Numbered from the stretch's first letter, positions 1 through 7,711 are shown. The stretch is 12,904 bases of DNA from Deltaproteobacteria bacterium (GCA_030623035.1 JAUXFK010000056.1:1-12904); one strand, 5' to 3'. Notes: generated by a model from the letters alone, not told the origin. Numbers and translations: made by a program.

Positions 1-2
1 AT

Positions 3-80
3 GCCTTTGGCCCTATGGGGTTGGAAGAGCTAACGGCTTGTAAATTTATCGTATATGGGAATGGGCAGATAAGGTCCTAA
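3..80 (+). CDS. proA: Gamma-glutamyl phosphate reductase, C-terminal end (partial)
   Basis: Reading from base 3, an open frame of 25 codons runs to TAA at 78-80 and begins before the window. Its residues include GPMGLEEL followed by KFIVYGNGQIRS, which I recognise as the conserved C-terminus of ProA, the NADPH-dependent reductase that makes glutamate-5-semialdehyde in proline synthesis. Only this tail is present, so active-site residues cannot be checked. The 40-bp gap to nadD and the same orientation suggest co-transcription; proA-nadD is a common gene order in deltaproteobacteria (family knowledge). The identification rests on a short but characteristic tail. Confidence 0.85.
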   Translation, partial: AFGPMGLEELTACKFIVYGNGQIRS

Positions 81-107
81 CCCTATAAGACCTTCGCTTT
101 CGTTTTC

Positions 108-115
108 AAAGGAGG
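108..115 (+). promoter_or_regulatory. Shine-Dalgarno site supporting the TTG start of nadD
   Basis: AAAGGAGG ends 5 bases before TTG at 121. The first residues from that TTG, MRIGLFGGTF, match the expected NadD N-terminus, so this strong site fixes a TTG start. Confidence 0.75.
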
Positions 116-120
116 TTTGT

Positions 121-771
121 TTGAGGATTGGCCTTTTCGGTGGAACCTTTAATCCAATACATACAGGACACCTTCGCTCTGCTGAAGAGATAAGGGAATT
201 ATTTGAACTTAAGCGAATTGTCTTTATTCCCTCAGCAATCCCTCCCCATAAAGATGAAATGGGCATTATCTCTCCTTCTCATCGTATTGAGATGGTCAAC
301 CTTGCGATCGAAGGCAACCCGGACTTTTCTTCTTCTGATATCGAGATAAAGAGGTCTGGCAAGTCATATTCTATAGAAACGATCAACCACTTCAAAATGA
401 TGCACGGTTCGGATTTGGTATTGTTCTTCATTATGGGGATGGATGCCTTTATAGACATATCAACATGGAAGGATTGTGTATATCTATTCTCCTGTTCCAA
501 TTTTGTTGTAACAACCAGACCGGGTTATCACCGGATAAAACTGGAAGACATTTTGCCTTTTGATGTAGTCAGGGATTTTTCTTATAATCCCGAAGAAGAC
601 AGGTTTATTCATACATCGAATCTATCATTATACTTTCGAGATATTACCCATCTGGATATATCCTCAAGTATGATCAGGAAGAGGATCAAAGAGGAGTTGT
701 CAATCCGTTATCTACTCCCCGAAAGGGTAATAGAATACATTAAAGTTAATGGAATCTATAAAGATTCCTGA
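121..771 (+). CDS. nadD: Nicotinate-nucleotide adenylyltransferase (NadD)
   Basis: NadD transfers AMP from ATP to nicotinate mononucleotide, giving deamido-NAD in NAD synthesis; it is cytoplasmic. The 216-residue length is typical. The nucleotidyltransferase signature GGTFNPIHTGH is at residues 7-17 and includes the two His of the HxGH motif. GMDAF is at 106-110, the Thr-Trp pair of the pyridine-binding region at 115-116, and the C-terminal ATP-binding signature SSSMIRKRI at 181-189. The TTG start is set by a strong ribosome binding site 5 bases upstream and by the N-terminal motif lying close to the start. It follows the proA tail by 40 bp. The ribosome silencing factor gene rsfS, which often follows nadD, is not next here; the next gene is an EF-Tu-domain-like protein 50 bp downstream. 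Confidence 0.95.
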   Translation: MRIGLFGGTFNPIHTGHLRSAEEIRELFELKRIVFIPSAIPPHKDEMGIISPSHRIEMVNLAIEGNPDFSSSDIEIKRSGKSYSIETINHFKMMHGSDLVLFFIMGMDAFIDISTWKDCVYLFSCSNFVVTTRPGYHRIKLEDILPFDVVRDFSYNPEEDRFIHTSNLSLYFRDITHLDISSSMIRKRIKEELSIRYLLPERVIEYIKVNGIYKDS

Positions 772-821
772 GTTTTGCGAGTCTCTTTTTTACCAACTCA
801 AACCGAAAGAGAGGTTTTATT

Positions 822-1085
822 ATGTCAGAGATGAAAGTTGGAGAGGTAGTCAAGTTCTTTGCAAAACCAAGTGTAGCTGCAATAAAAGTAACCGAAGTCA
901 CCCTTAACACAGGAGATACAGTGCGATTCAAAGGGCATACCACAGATTTCAAAGAAGAGATTAAATCAATGCAAATCGAAAATGTGACTGTAGAAAAGGC
1001 TGAAGCAGGGCAGTTGGTTGGAATTAAAGTAAAGGATAGAGTGAGAGGCGGTGATACGGTCTACAAGGTTGTAGATGAAGATTAA
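822..1085 (+). CDS. Stand-alone EF-Tu domain 2-like beta-barrel protein
   Basis: This is an 87-residue protein with no membrane segment and no cysteine. The alternating beta pattern resembles domain 2 of translational GTPases: a central stretch of about residues 28-40 (LNTGDTVRFKGHT), IKSMQIENVTVEKAEAGQ at about 47-64, then VGIKVKDRVRGGDTVY. The KSMQIE...V.KA.AGQ.VGI.V segment is the classic EF-Tu/IF2 domain 2 signature. There is no G domain, so it is not a GTPase. Small proteins of this type are annotated as translation elongation factor-like in archaea and some bacteria, and a similar domain ends U32 peptidases (family knowledge). The role is unknown; binding RNA or a translation or RNA-modification partner is a guess. 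A purine-rich site (AAGAGAGG) precedes the ATG. The family call is firm, the function is not. Confidence 0.8.
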   Translation: MSEMKVGEVVKFFAKPSVAAIKVTEVTLNTGDTVRFKGHTTDFKEEIKSMQIENVTVEKAEAGQLVGIKVKDRVRGGDTVYKVVDED

Positions 1086-1115
1086 CCTATGATGTTTTTA
1101 CAGAAGGAGCAATAG

Positions 1116-2309
1116 ATGCCTATTTCGGATAAGATTAAGAGTGCTTTGGATAGAGGCTCCTGGATTCGAAAGATGTTTGAAGAGGGTGGCAGGCTAAAAG
1201 CAAAACTAGGCGCCGAAAATGTCTATGATTTTTCTCTTGGCAATCCTTACGGCGAACCTCCTCAAGAGTTTTTGAGTGAGCTTAAAAGGGTTGTGAATGA
1301 CCAAACCCCCGGGATGCATCGATACATGGCGAATGCAGGATTTGTAGAGACAAGAGAGACCATAGCCGGGGTATTAGCAGAAGATTCGGGCATGGATTTT
1401 AAATGGGATAACATAACCATGTGTTGTGGTGCAGGTGGCGGTCTTAATGTAGTTTTAAAGACCATTCTTGATCCAGGCGATGAGGTGATCGTCCTCACTC
1501 CTTTTTTTGTTGAGTACAGATCCTATATAGATAACCACGGGGGTATATGTCGTGAGGTATCTACCAATGAAAAGTTTGAAATTGATCCAGAAGCAATAGG
1601 CCATGCGATCAATTCAAAAACCAGGGCTGTTATTATTAATTCTCCCAACAACCCCACAGGAGTGATTTACAGTTCAGGGTCATTGGAGGGGCTTGATAGA
1701 CTTTTAAAGAAAAAGGGAGAAGAACTGGGTATTGTTGTCTATGTAATTTCCGATGAACCATATAAGAAGTTGGCCTATGACGGCATTGAGCCTCCAAATA
1801 TATTTAAGCTGATAGACAACAGTATTGTGGTAACATCCCATTCCAAAGACCTCTCAATCCCCGGAGAGAGAATTGGTTATATTGCGATAAGCCCCAAAGC
1901 GGCTGATACTGGGGACCTTATAGATGGTATTACTTTTTCCAATAGAACTCTTGGTTTTGTAAATGCACCTGCTTTGATGCAAAGGGTTGTGGCCAAATTG
2001 CAGAGGGTTTGTGTAGATGTAAATGATTACCAGGAAAAAAGAGATCTATTCTATGAAAGCTTAACAGAGATGGGCTATCAGATAATCAAACCTCAAGGTG
2101 CGTTCTACTTATTCCCAAAGTCCCCAATAGAGGATGATGTGGCCTTTGTGAAAAAGGCTCAGAATAAGAATATCCTGATTGTTCCAGGGAGTGGATTTGG
2201 GACGCCCGGCTATTTTCGCATAACATACTGTGTAGAGAAGAGGCTTATAGAAGATTCTCTTAAAGGTTTTGAAGAACTGGCTTTGGAATGTGGATTGAAG
2301 AGTAAGTGA
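1116..2309 (+). CDS. Pyridoxal phosphate-dependent class I/II aminotransferase
   Basis: This is a fold-type I aminotransferase of 397 residues, normal length for the aspartate aminotransferase group. Visible elements are the cofactor phosphate/ring region CGAGGGLN at 104-111, NSPNNPTG at 175-182, the PLP-pyridine Asp in SDEPY at 212-216, the Schiff-base Lys244 in SHSKDLSIPGERIGY with Arg252, and Arg368 in GYFRITY, expected to bind the substrate carboxylate. These mark a complete active site. Substrate cannot be read from sequence; an amino acid/2-oxo acid exchange involving glutamate is likely. AGAAGGAG lies just before the ATG. Only 6 bases separate its stop from the hisC start, so the two aminotransferases are probably translated together. 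Confidence 0.9.
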   Translation: MPISDKIKSALDRGSWIRKMFEEGGRLKAKLGAENVYDFSLGNPYGEPPQEFLSELKRVVNDQTPGMHRYMANAGFVETRETIAGVLAEDSGMDFKWDNITMCCGAGGGLNVVLKTILDPGDEVIVLTPFFVEYRSYIDNHGGICREVSTNEKFEIDPEAIGHAINSKTRAVIINSPNNPTGVIYSSGSLEGLDRLLKKKGEELGIVVYVISDEPYKKLAYDGIEPPNIFKLIDNSIVVTSHSKDLSIPGERIGYIAISPKAADTGDLIDGITFSNRTLGFVNAPALMQRVVAKLQRVCVDVNDYQEKRDLFYESLTEMGYQIIKPQGAFYLFPKSPIEDDVAFVKKAQNKNILIVPGSGFGTPGYFRITYCVEKRLIEDSLKGFEELALECGLKSK

Positions 2310-2315
2310 GGTCAA

Positions 2316-3359
2316 TTGAGTTATTTCAGAAAAAATATAGAAAAGATGGAGGGGTATTGCCCGGGAGAGCAACCCCACGAAAGAGACTACATCAAACTGA
2401 ATACAAACGAAAATCCGTATCCCCCTTCTCCAAAGGTTATCGACAGAATAAAAGAAGGTGCAAATGCATTGCTCCGTCTTTATCCATCTCCTATGGCCGA
2501 TCCACTGAGGAAAAAGGCAGCAGAGGTGTACGGCGTTCAACAGGACAATATACTGGCAGGCAATGGTGCGGATGACCTGCTTTCTATCCTGGTAAGATCG
2601 TTTGTAAACGAGGGAGACTTCGTAGTACTAACTGACCCTACTTATACCCTTTATGATACGCTGGTTACCATTCAGGAAGGAAATATTTTCAGGGTATCAC
2701 TCACCGATGACTTTGACATTCCAGAGGAATTCATAAAAAGAGATGCAAAGTTGACCTTTCTTGCCAATCCAAACTCTCCTTCCGGAACCTTTATCCCTGT
2801 TAAGAGGATCGAAGGATTTGTTAAAGGAATGAATGGTGTATTGGTTGTGGATGAGGCCTATGTGGATTTCGCTTGTGAGACGGCTATACCGCTGATTCAT
2901 AAATACCCCAACATAATCGTATTGCGTACCTTTTCCAAGTCATTTTCACTGGCTGGATTGCGTATCGGTCTTGCCTTTGCCCACCATGACCTGATACAGG
3001 GTATGACAAAGGTAAAAGATTCGTATAATCTCAATAGGTTGAGTATCGCTGCTGCCACTGCTGCACTTGATGACATTCGATGGATGGAAGATAATGTAGC
3101 AAAGATAAAGAAGACCAGGGAGTCCCTCATTGTATCTTTGAGTACAATGGGATTTAAGGTATATCCATCCCAGAGTAATTTTATCCTAGCAAAGATTCCC
3201 GACAGAAACCTAAGAGATGTATATGAGGAATTAAAAAGAAGGGGTATCCTTGTGAGATATTTTGATACTCAAAGGCTTCAGGACTGTATTCGCATTACAA
3301 TAGGTACGGATCATGAGATATCAGTGCTTTTAAGGGAGATATCAAGGATAGTAAAATAA
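2316..3359 (+). CDS. hisC: Histidinol-phosphate aminotransferase (HisC type)
   Basis: HisC converts imidazole acetol-phosphate plus glutamate to histidinol phosphate in histidine synthesis. The 347-residue length fits. Family marks are NENPYPPSPKV at 31-41, the LYPSPMADPLR segment near 55-65, NPNSPSG at 151-157, DEAYVDF at 179-185, the Schiff-base Lys208 in RTFSKSFSLAGLRIG with Arg216, and Arg326 in the IRITIGTDHE tail. The start is TTG; GAGG at 2308-2311 overlaps the stop of the preceding gene, giving tight translational coupling. No other his genes are in the window, so an aromatic or other aminotransferase activity of this broad subfamily cannot be excluded. HisC is still the best call. 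Confidence 0.9.
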   Translation: MSYFRKNIEKMEGYCPGEQPHERDYIKLNTNENPYPPSPKVIDRIKEGANALLRLYPSPMADPLRKKAAEVYGVQQDNILAGNGADDLLSILVRSFVNEGDFVVLTDPTYTLYDTLVTIQEGNIFRVSLTDDFDIPEEFIKRDAKLTFLANPNSPSGTFIPVKRIEGFVKGMNGVLVVDEAYVDFACETAIPLIHKYPNIIVLRTFSKSFSLAGLRIGLAFAHHDLIQGMTKVKDSYNLNRLSIAAATAALDDIRWMEDNVAKIKKTRESLIVSLSTMGFKVYPSQSNFILAKIPDRNLRDVYEELKRRGILVRYFDTQRLQDCIRITIGTDHEISVLLREISRIVK

Positions 3360-3376
3360 ACAGAAGGAGAAAATGG

Positions 3377-3955
3377 ATGGCAGGAGGTAAAAACATAGGG
3401 ATTGACAGGGATAGAGCCCTTTGCCTTATGCGAGAATATTTAAAGAAGGATAACCTCCGAAAGCATTCGCTGGCCACAGAAGCCATTATGAGGACTCTGG
3501 CGGAAAGGCTGGGCTACGATGTGGATTCATGGGGGATTGCAGGACTTTTACATGATCTTGATTATGAACAGACCAGGGACAACCCTGCCATACATGGATT
3601 GAAAACATCTGAGATACTTGAAAGAAAAGGTGTAGACCCTGAAATCATTCAAGCAATTAAGGCCCACAACGCAGAGGCATTGGGGTTGCAACGAGGGAGT
3701 GATTTCGATTTTGCTCTGACCTGTGCCGAGTGTATAACCGGTTTGATCGTTGCTACAACCCTGGTCTATCCGGACAAGAAGATCGCCGGCGTCAGGAGCA
3801 AATCCATAATCAAGAGGATGAAGCAAAAAGAATTTGCAAGGAATGTGAGCAGGGAGCTGATTCAAGAGTGTGAGAAGCTCGGTATCCCGCTTGCGGAGTT
3901 TGCAGAGTTAAGCCTCAATGCAATGAAGGATATTGGTGAAGAGTTAGGGTTGTAA
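3377..3955 (+). CDS. HD-domain metal-dependent phosphohydrolase family protein
   Basis: This is a 192-residue soluble protein. It shows the HD superfamily layout: His30 in LRKHSLATE, the HD pair His59-Asp60 in GLLHDLDYEQ, His73 in AIHGLKTSEIL and His97 in IKAHNAE. A conserved helix follows, CAECITGLIVATTLVYPDKK, where most relatives have Asp in an 'AD.LTGLI' pattern and this protein has Glu118. HD proteins hydrolyse phosphoesters, often of nucleotides; the substrate is unknown here. The start is the second ATG (3377), because the ATG at 3373 is out of frame and stops after five codons; AGAAGGAG lies 7 bases upstream. It sits 17 bp after hisC and 32 bp before the dehydrogenase-like gene, as part of the same run. 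Confidence 0.85.
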   Translation: MAGGKNIGIDRDRALCLMREYLKKDNLRKHSLATEAIMRTLAERLGYDVDSWGIAGLLHDLDYEQTRDNPAIHGLKTSEILERKGVDPEIIQAIKAHNAEALGLQRGSDFDFALTCAECITGLIVATTLVYPDKKIAGVRSKSIIKRMKQKEFARNVSRELIQECEKLGIPLAEFAELSLNAMKDIGEELGL

Positions 3956-3987
3956 CGCTATATTTTGAAAAGAATCAGAGGGCCAGG

Positions 3988-5145
3988 ATGGCTACAGCAC
4001 TGAAAGGGGAACTTATCCATCTCAAAGAAAAGATGGCTCGTTTTGCAAAGCAATATATTGCAAGCAGGGATGACTTGCACGTATTGGATGCGTTCCCACA
4101 TGATATCTGGAACAAGATGGGAGAGGAAAACCTCTTAGGGATTAACATACCCGCAGAATATGGTGGCCTTGGAGGAAACTCTCTTTCAATAGCAGTGGCT
4201 GGCGAGATGCTGACCCAAAAAGGGCACAACCTGGGAATTGCCGTTTCCTGGCTGATCCATCATGCAGTCTCCCGTTTTTTGATCATGGATTTTGGAAATA
4301 AGAGACAACACGAGATGTATCTGAACAAATTGGCAAGCGGTAGGATTACAGCCTCTATAGCTGTATCAGAACCGAAAAGGGGTGCACACCCAAAGTATAT
4401 AGAAACATCAGCAAATCGCCAGGGTGATTCCTTTGTGCTGAATGGAGAGAAGACCTATCTCACAAATGGCCCTATAGCAGACCTTTTTATTGTTATTGGA
4501 ATCACCGAGGTGAGTGGAGGGAAGAAGAGCTTTACAGCTTTCATTGTTCCGAAAGAGACAGAGGGGCTCTCATTGACTGAGCCTATGAAGCTCGATTTCT
4601 TTAGACCTGCCCCCCACGGTGGAATCGTACTCTCTCGCTGCCTTGTCCCTGCGTCAAACATCCTCGGTAAAGAAGGTTTTGCATATGAGAACATGGTAAA
4701 GCCATTCAGAGATATGGAAGATGCATTGATGATGGGCCCCCTGGTTGGGGGCATAGAGATTCAGTTTGAAGTTCTCTTGAGTTTAATTGTAAAGCAGGGT
4801 ATTGATAAGACAGATGATCTGAAAAAGGATTTAGGCAAACTGCAGTCCATTATCCATACACTTCGAATTATTGCTTATGAAGCAGCAAGCATGGTGGATA
4901 GCTCTGTTAAACATCCTGAATTCCTTTCTTTATTGGTCTCATTTCGAGACCTTTCAAGACAATTTCAAGATATCTTTGAGCTGCTTATCAACAGCGCAGG
5001 CATAGAATATAATACTGACCTGCATCGAATAACCAATGACATGATACATGGTACTGGAATGGGAAAAAATATTGCCCGGATTAAACTGAAAAAAATAGGT
5101 GAGAAAAGACTCTCAGGAAAGGAATCCGATGAACTCGCTCTGTAA
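3988..5145 (+). CDS. Divergent acyl-CoA dehydrogenase homologue
   Basis: This 385-residue protein has the acyl-CoA dehydrogenase fold. The N-terminal helical domain contains GINIPAEYGGLGG at 51-63. The beta domain has IAVSEP at 124-129 and LNGEKTYLTNG at 151-161. The C-terminal helical domain contains MMGPLVGG near 248-255. Ordinary family members oxidise acyl-CoA thioesters at the alpha-beta bond with FAD and pass electrons to ETF. Several hallmarks are degenerate: the usual aGSD after the EP is GAHP (132-135), no R..FG motif is visible in the third domain, the GGnGY region reads NSAGIEY, and the IYEGT block with the catalytic Glu reads IHGTG (353-357). Activity is therefore uncertain. The ribosome site is weak. 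The end overlaps the MoxR gene start by 17 bp. Confidence 0.85.
   Translation: MATALKGELIHLKEKMARFAKQYIASRDDLHVLDAFPHDIWNKMGEENLLGINIPAEYGGLGGNSLSIAVAGEMLTQKGHNLGIAVSWLIHHAVSRFLIMDFGNKRQHEMYLNKLASGRITASIAVSEPKRGAHPKYIETSANRQGDSFVLNGEKTYLTNGPIADLFIVIGITEVSGGKKSFTAFIVPKETEGLSLTEPMKLDFFRPAPHGGIVLSRCLVPASNILGKEGFAYENMVKPFRDMEDALMMGPLVGGIEIQFEVLLSLIVKQGIDKTDDLKKDLGKLQSIIHTLRIIAYEAASMVDSSVKHPEFLSLLVSFRDLSRQFQDIFELLINSAGIEYNTDLHRITNDMIHGTGMGKNIARIKLKKIGEKRLSGKESDELAL
5115..5123 (+). promoter_or_regulatory. Ribosome binding site choosing the moxR-family start
   Basis: AGGAAAGGA ends 5 bases before ATG at 5129 and lies inside the preceding dehydrogenase-like gene. It favours that ATG over an upstream in-frame GTG at 5099. 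Confidence 0.5.
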
Positions 5146-6079
5146 TGAAAAGTTTGCCTCTATCGAAAATATTAAAAAAGGTTTCAAGGATGAAGAATAC
5201 ATCTGTAGTAAAAATATTGCAACAACTGTATATCTTGCCTATCACTTAGAGAAACCCGTACTTGTGGAGGGACCGGCTGGTGTTGGCAAGACCGAATTGG
5301 CCAAAACAGCAGCAAGATTTCTTGGGGTCCCCTTAATACGTATGCAATGCTATGAAGGGCTTGATGAATCAAAGGCGCTCTACGAGTGGAAGTATGGGAA
5401 ACAACTCCTTTACACCCAGATGCTGAAGGATAAATTGAATGATGTATTGGATGGGGCAAAGGGCCTTTCAGAATCTATCGACAAGCTCCATCAATACAAT
5501 GATATCTTTTTCTCCCGATCTTTTCTTGAACCGAGGCCATTATTGAAAGCGCTACAACAAAAGGATGGAGCCGTCCTTTTAATCGATGAAATTGATAAGT
5601 CGGATCACGAGTTCGAGGCATTTTTATTGGAGATCCTTTCGGATTTTCAGGTGTCCATTCCAGAGATTGACACGATCTGCGCAGAAACCAAACCCTTTGT
5701 ATTTCTTACAAGCAACAATACCAGAGAGCTAAGTGAGGCCCTGAAACGGCGCTGTTTACACCTGTTCATACCCCTGCCTGAGCCTGCGCTTGAAAAGGAG
5801 ATCATCCGCATTCGGGTTCCAGATGTTTCCGAAAAACTAAGGATCCAGTTGGTTTCCTTTATTCAGCAGTTGAGGGATCTGGACTTAAAGAAAATCCCAT
5901 CTATAAGCGAGACCATTGACTGGGCCAGGGTACTGCTTCTCCTCCATGCAGATAAACTGAGTACAGACATGATAAGAGAGACACTCCAGATTGTTTTGAA
6001 ATTTGAAGAGGATATCAAGGTAACTGAAGAACATATCTATGAGATGACCAGAAAGGCTGTAAAAGAGGCCGCAATCTAA
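5129..6079 (+). CDS. MoxR-family AAA+ ATPase
   Basis: This is a 316-residue AAA+ ATPase of the MoxR/CoxD group. From the ATG at 5129, Walker A GPAGVGKTE is at 48-56, Walker B LLIDEID at 150-156, sensor 1 LTSNN at 193-197, and LKRRC with the likely arginine finger pair at 205-209. MoxR ATPases act with a von Willebrand A partner to insert cofactors into, or remodel, a specific enzyme (for example CoxD/CoxE for CO dehydrogenase). The next gene is such a CoxE-type VWA protein, which supports the call. The reading frame also permits GTG at 5099 (10 residues longer); I prefer 5129 for its better ribosome site. It overlaps the dehydrogenase-like gene by 17 bp, so the two products are likely made together. 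Confidence 0.92.
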   Translation: MNSLCNEKFASIENIKKGFKDEEYICSKNIATTVYLAYHLEKPVLVEGPAGVGKTELAKTAARFLGVPLIRMQCYEGLDESKALYEWKYGKQLLYTQMLKDKLNDVLDGAKGLSESIDKLHQYNDIFFSRSFLEPRPLLKALQQKDGAVLLIDEIDKSDHEFEAFLLEILSDFQVSIPEIDTICAETKPFVFLTSNNTRELSEALKRRCLHLFIPLPEPALEKEIIRIRVPDVSEKLRIQLVSFIQQLRDLDLKKIPSISETIDWARVLLLLHADKLSTDMIRETLQIVLKFEEDIKVTEEHIYEMTRKAVKEAAI

Positions 6080-6176
6080 AAAGACAATTCAAATCATAAA
6101 GTCTTGAAAGCTTCTTAAGATGGCTAAACAATTACGATTTGGATGGTTTTAACGAACATTTTTGGGTTATTTAAAG

Positions 6177-7511
6177 ATGGAACAGATTATAGAAGACTTC
6201 ATTTTGGCGCTTCGAAGTTCAGGAGCCAGGATATCGATACCTGAGAGTATCGATGCGATGAATACAGTAAAACTCACAGGTTATGATGACAGGGAAGTCT
6301 TAAAAGATTCTCTATCCGCTGTATTGGCAAAATCCCTTTACGAAAAAGAGATCTTTGAGGCGTGTTTCGATAGATTTTTTTCATTTAAAACATTTTCAGA
6401 GCACGTAGATAGTTCGTCTGATAGCATTGAAACAGAAATACAAGAAGAGAACTCTTTGCTTTCTCAGATGATCCTCTCCGGTGATACCGGAGGCCTTGCA
6501 GCCTCCATAAAAGAAGCAGCTAATGAAGTTCATATCACGGGGATGCAGTTTTTTACGCAAAAAGGGCTCTATATGCATAGAATTCTTAGACATATGGGGA
6601 TTGAGGATCTGAAAAGGGATATAAAACGACTTTCCATAGAGGATACAGACGGATCAACGAAGATGGCTGAAAAACTGGATAAGGGGAGAGAGTATCTATT
6701 TGAAAATGTAAAGGATTTTGTAGAGCAACAGTTTTCCCTGTTTTCTAAACCAACACAGGAGAACTTGCTTGAAGACTATCTGAAACATATAAAGCTGTCT
6801 AACTTAGAGCAAAGAGATTTCCATCGAATGCATGTCATTATTCAAAAGATGGTAAAACGTTTGAGTGATATTCATTCAAGGAGAAAGAAGGTTTTCAAGA
6901 GAGGACAACTCGATTTTAGGAAGACCCTAAGAAACAACATCACTTATCAAGGCCTTATCTTCGATATTCACTGGAAAAAGAAGAAGGTGGACCGTCCGGA
7001 TGTTGTTGCTATATGTGATGTCAGCCGTTCAGTGGAAGCTGTGGCAAGGTTTCTTTTGCTTTTTTTATACAGTCTGAATAAGTCTCTGGCTAAAATAAGG
7101 ACGTTTATATTCTGTTCTAACCTGATAGAGGTTAGCCATATCTTCGATGAATATCCTGTTGAAGAAGCCCTGATAAAATTACAAGGCGGTATGGGGCTCG
7201 GGATTATTCTGGGGCGGACAGACTATGGGCAGGCTTTTTGTGATTTTGAGAAAGACTGGTCTCATATTGTAACGAATAAGACAACCGTTCTCATCCTTGG
7301 AGATGCAAGGAACAATTACTGTGACCCTCAAGTTAGAATCTTAAAGTCGATCCAGGAAAGAAGCAAGAGGCTCATCTGGTTAAACAATGAGCCGAGATCA
7401 TTCTGGGGCATAGGGGATTCAGAGATGAAACGATACCTGCCATACTGTCATGTTGCAAAGCAATGCAATACCGTAACTCACCTGGAGAGGGTTGTGGATT
7501 CTCTCTTATGA
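6177..7511 (+). CDS. CoxE-type von Willebrand factor A domain protein
   Basis: This 444-residue soluble protein is the expected partner of the MoxR ATPase encoded 97 bp upstream. The N-terminal about 230 residues are helical and charged. Then comes the CoxE-type entry KRGQLDFRKTLRNN at 241-254, followed by a VWA domain. Its metal-ion-dependent adhesion site is intact: DVSRS at 281-285 (Asp281, Ser283, Ser285), Thr348 in GRTDYGQAF and Asp376 in LILGDARNN. The closing WLNNEPRSFWGIGDSEM at about 401-417 is typical of this family. The start is uncertain: ATG at 6177 and an in-frame TTG at 6162 both lack a strong ribosome site. It is the last gene of the rightward run and meets the asnS side tail to tail. 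Confidence 0.9.
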   Translation: MEQIIEDFILALRSSGARISIPESIDAMNTVKLTGYDDREVLKDSLSAVLAKSLYEKEIFEACFDRFFSFKTFSEHVDSSSDSIETEIQEENSLLSQMILSGDTGGLAASIKEAANEVHITGMQFFTQKGLYMHRILRHMGIEDLKRDIKRLSIEDTDGSTKMAEKLDKGREYLFENVKDFVEQQFSLFSKPTQENLLEDYLKHIKLSNLEQRDFHRMHVIIQKMVKRLSDIHSRRKKVFKRGQLDFRKTLRNNITYQGLIFDIHWKKKKVDRPDVVAICDVSRSVEAVARFLLLFLYSLNKSLAKIRTFIFCSNLIEVSHIFDEYPVEEALIKLQGGMGLGIILGRTDYGQAFCDFEKDWSHIVTNKTTVLILGDARNNYCDPQVRILKSIQERSKRLIWLNNEPRSFWGIGDSEMKRYLPYCHVAKQCNTVTHLERVVDSLL

Positions 7512-7711
7512 ACATTTAAAGCCAGATCTCTTTCGCTCCATGTAAGCTTTACAGGGTCTTGGCTAATGCTGAAGATGATATCACCACCTTTGTACTGAGT
7601 ACAAACAAAACATATTGGTGTTTTTTGATGCCGAAACCATGATACAGTAAGCTTGTGGATATACTTGGGATCCTCCTTGACTGAATTTGTGTTTGTCAAA
7701 AAGGAAACCAT
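7478..7711 (-). CDS. Possible small protein of 77 residues, unknown
   Basis: I do not recognise this protein. The frame starts at ATG (7711-7709) with AAAGGAACGG about 8 bases before it, a plausible ribosome site, and lies 49 bp after the asnS stop in the same direction. The product is mixed and soluble, with one CxxC pair (ICFVC, Cys34 and Cys37) and a tryptophan-containing SWFRHQK segment; there is no signal peptide or membrane helix. Its codon use looks like that of the neighbours. The last 34 bp overlap the 3' end of the VWA gene on the other strand. It could be a real small gene in the asnS transcript or a chance open frame filling the convergent gap. Confidence 0.45.
   Translation of the reverse strand: MVSFLTNTNSVKEDPKYIHKLTVSWFRHQKTPICFVCTQYKGGDIIFSISQDPVKLTWSERDLALNVHKRESTTLSR

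Noticed and set aside
2109..2540. 143-residue minus-strand frame across the two aminotransferase genes
   Set aside because: It is antisense to two clearly conserved coding regions and shows no family features.
5099..5131. GTG at 5099 as the start of the MoxR-family gene
   Set aside because: The ATG at 5129 has a better ribosome site, and the extra ten residues do not resemble the family N-terminus.
6080..6176. Near-palindrome around AAGCTT between the MoxR and VWA genes
   Set aside because: The arms match poorly and no T run follows; likely chance in AT-rich DNA.
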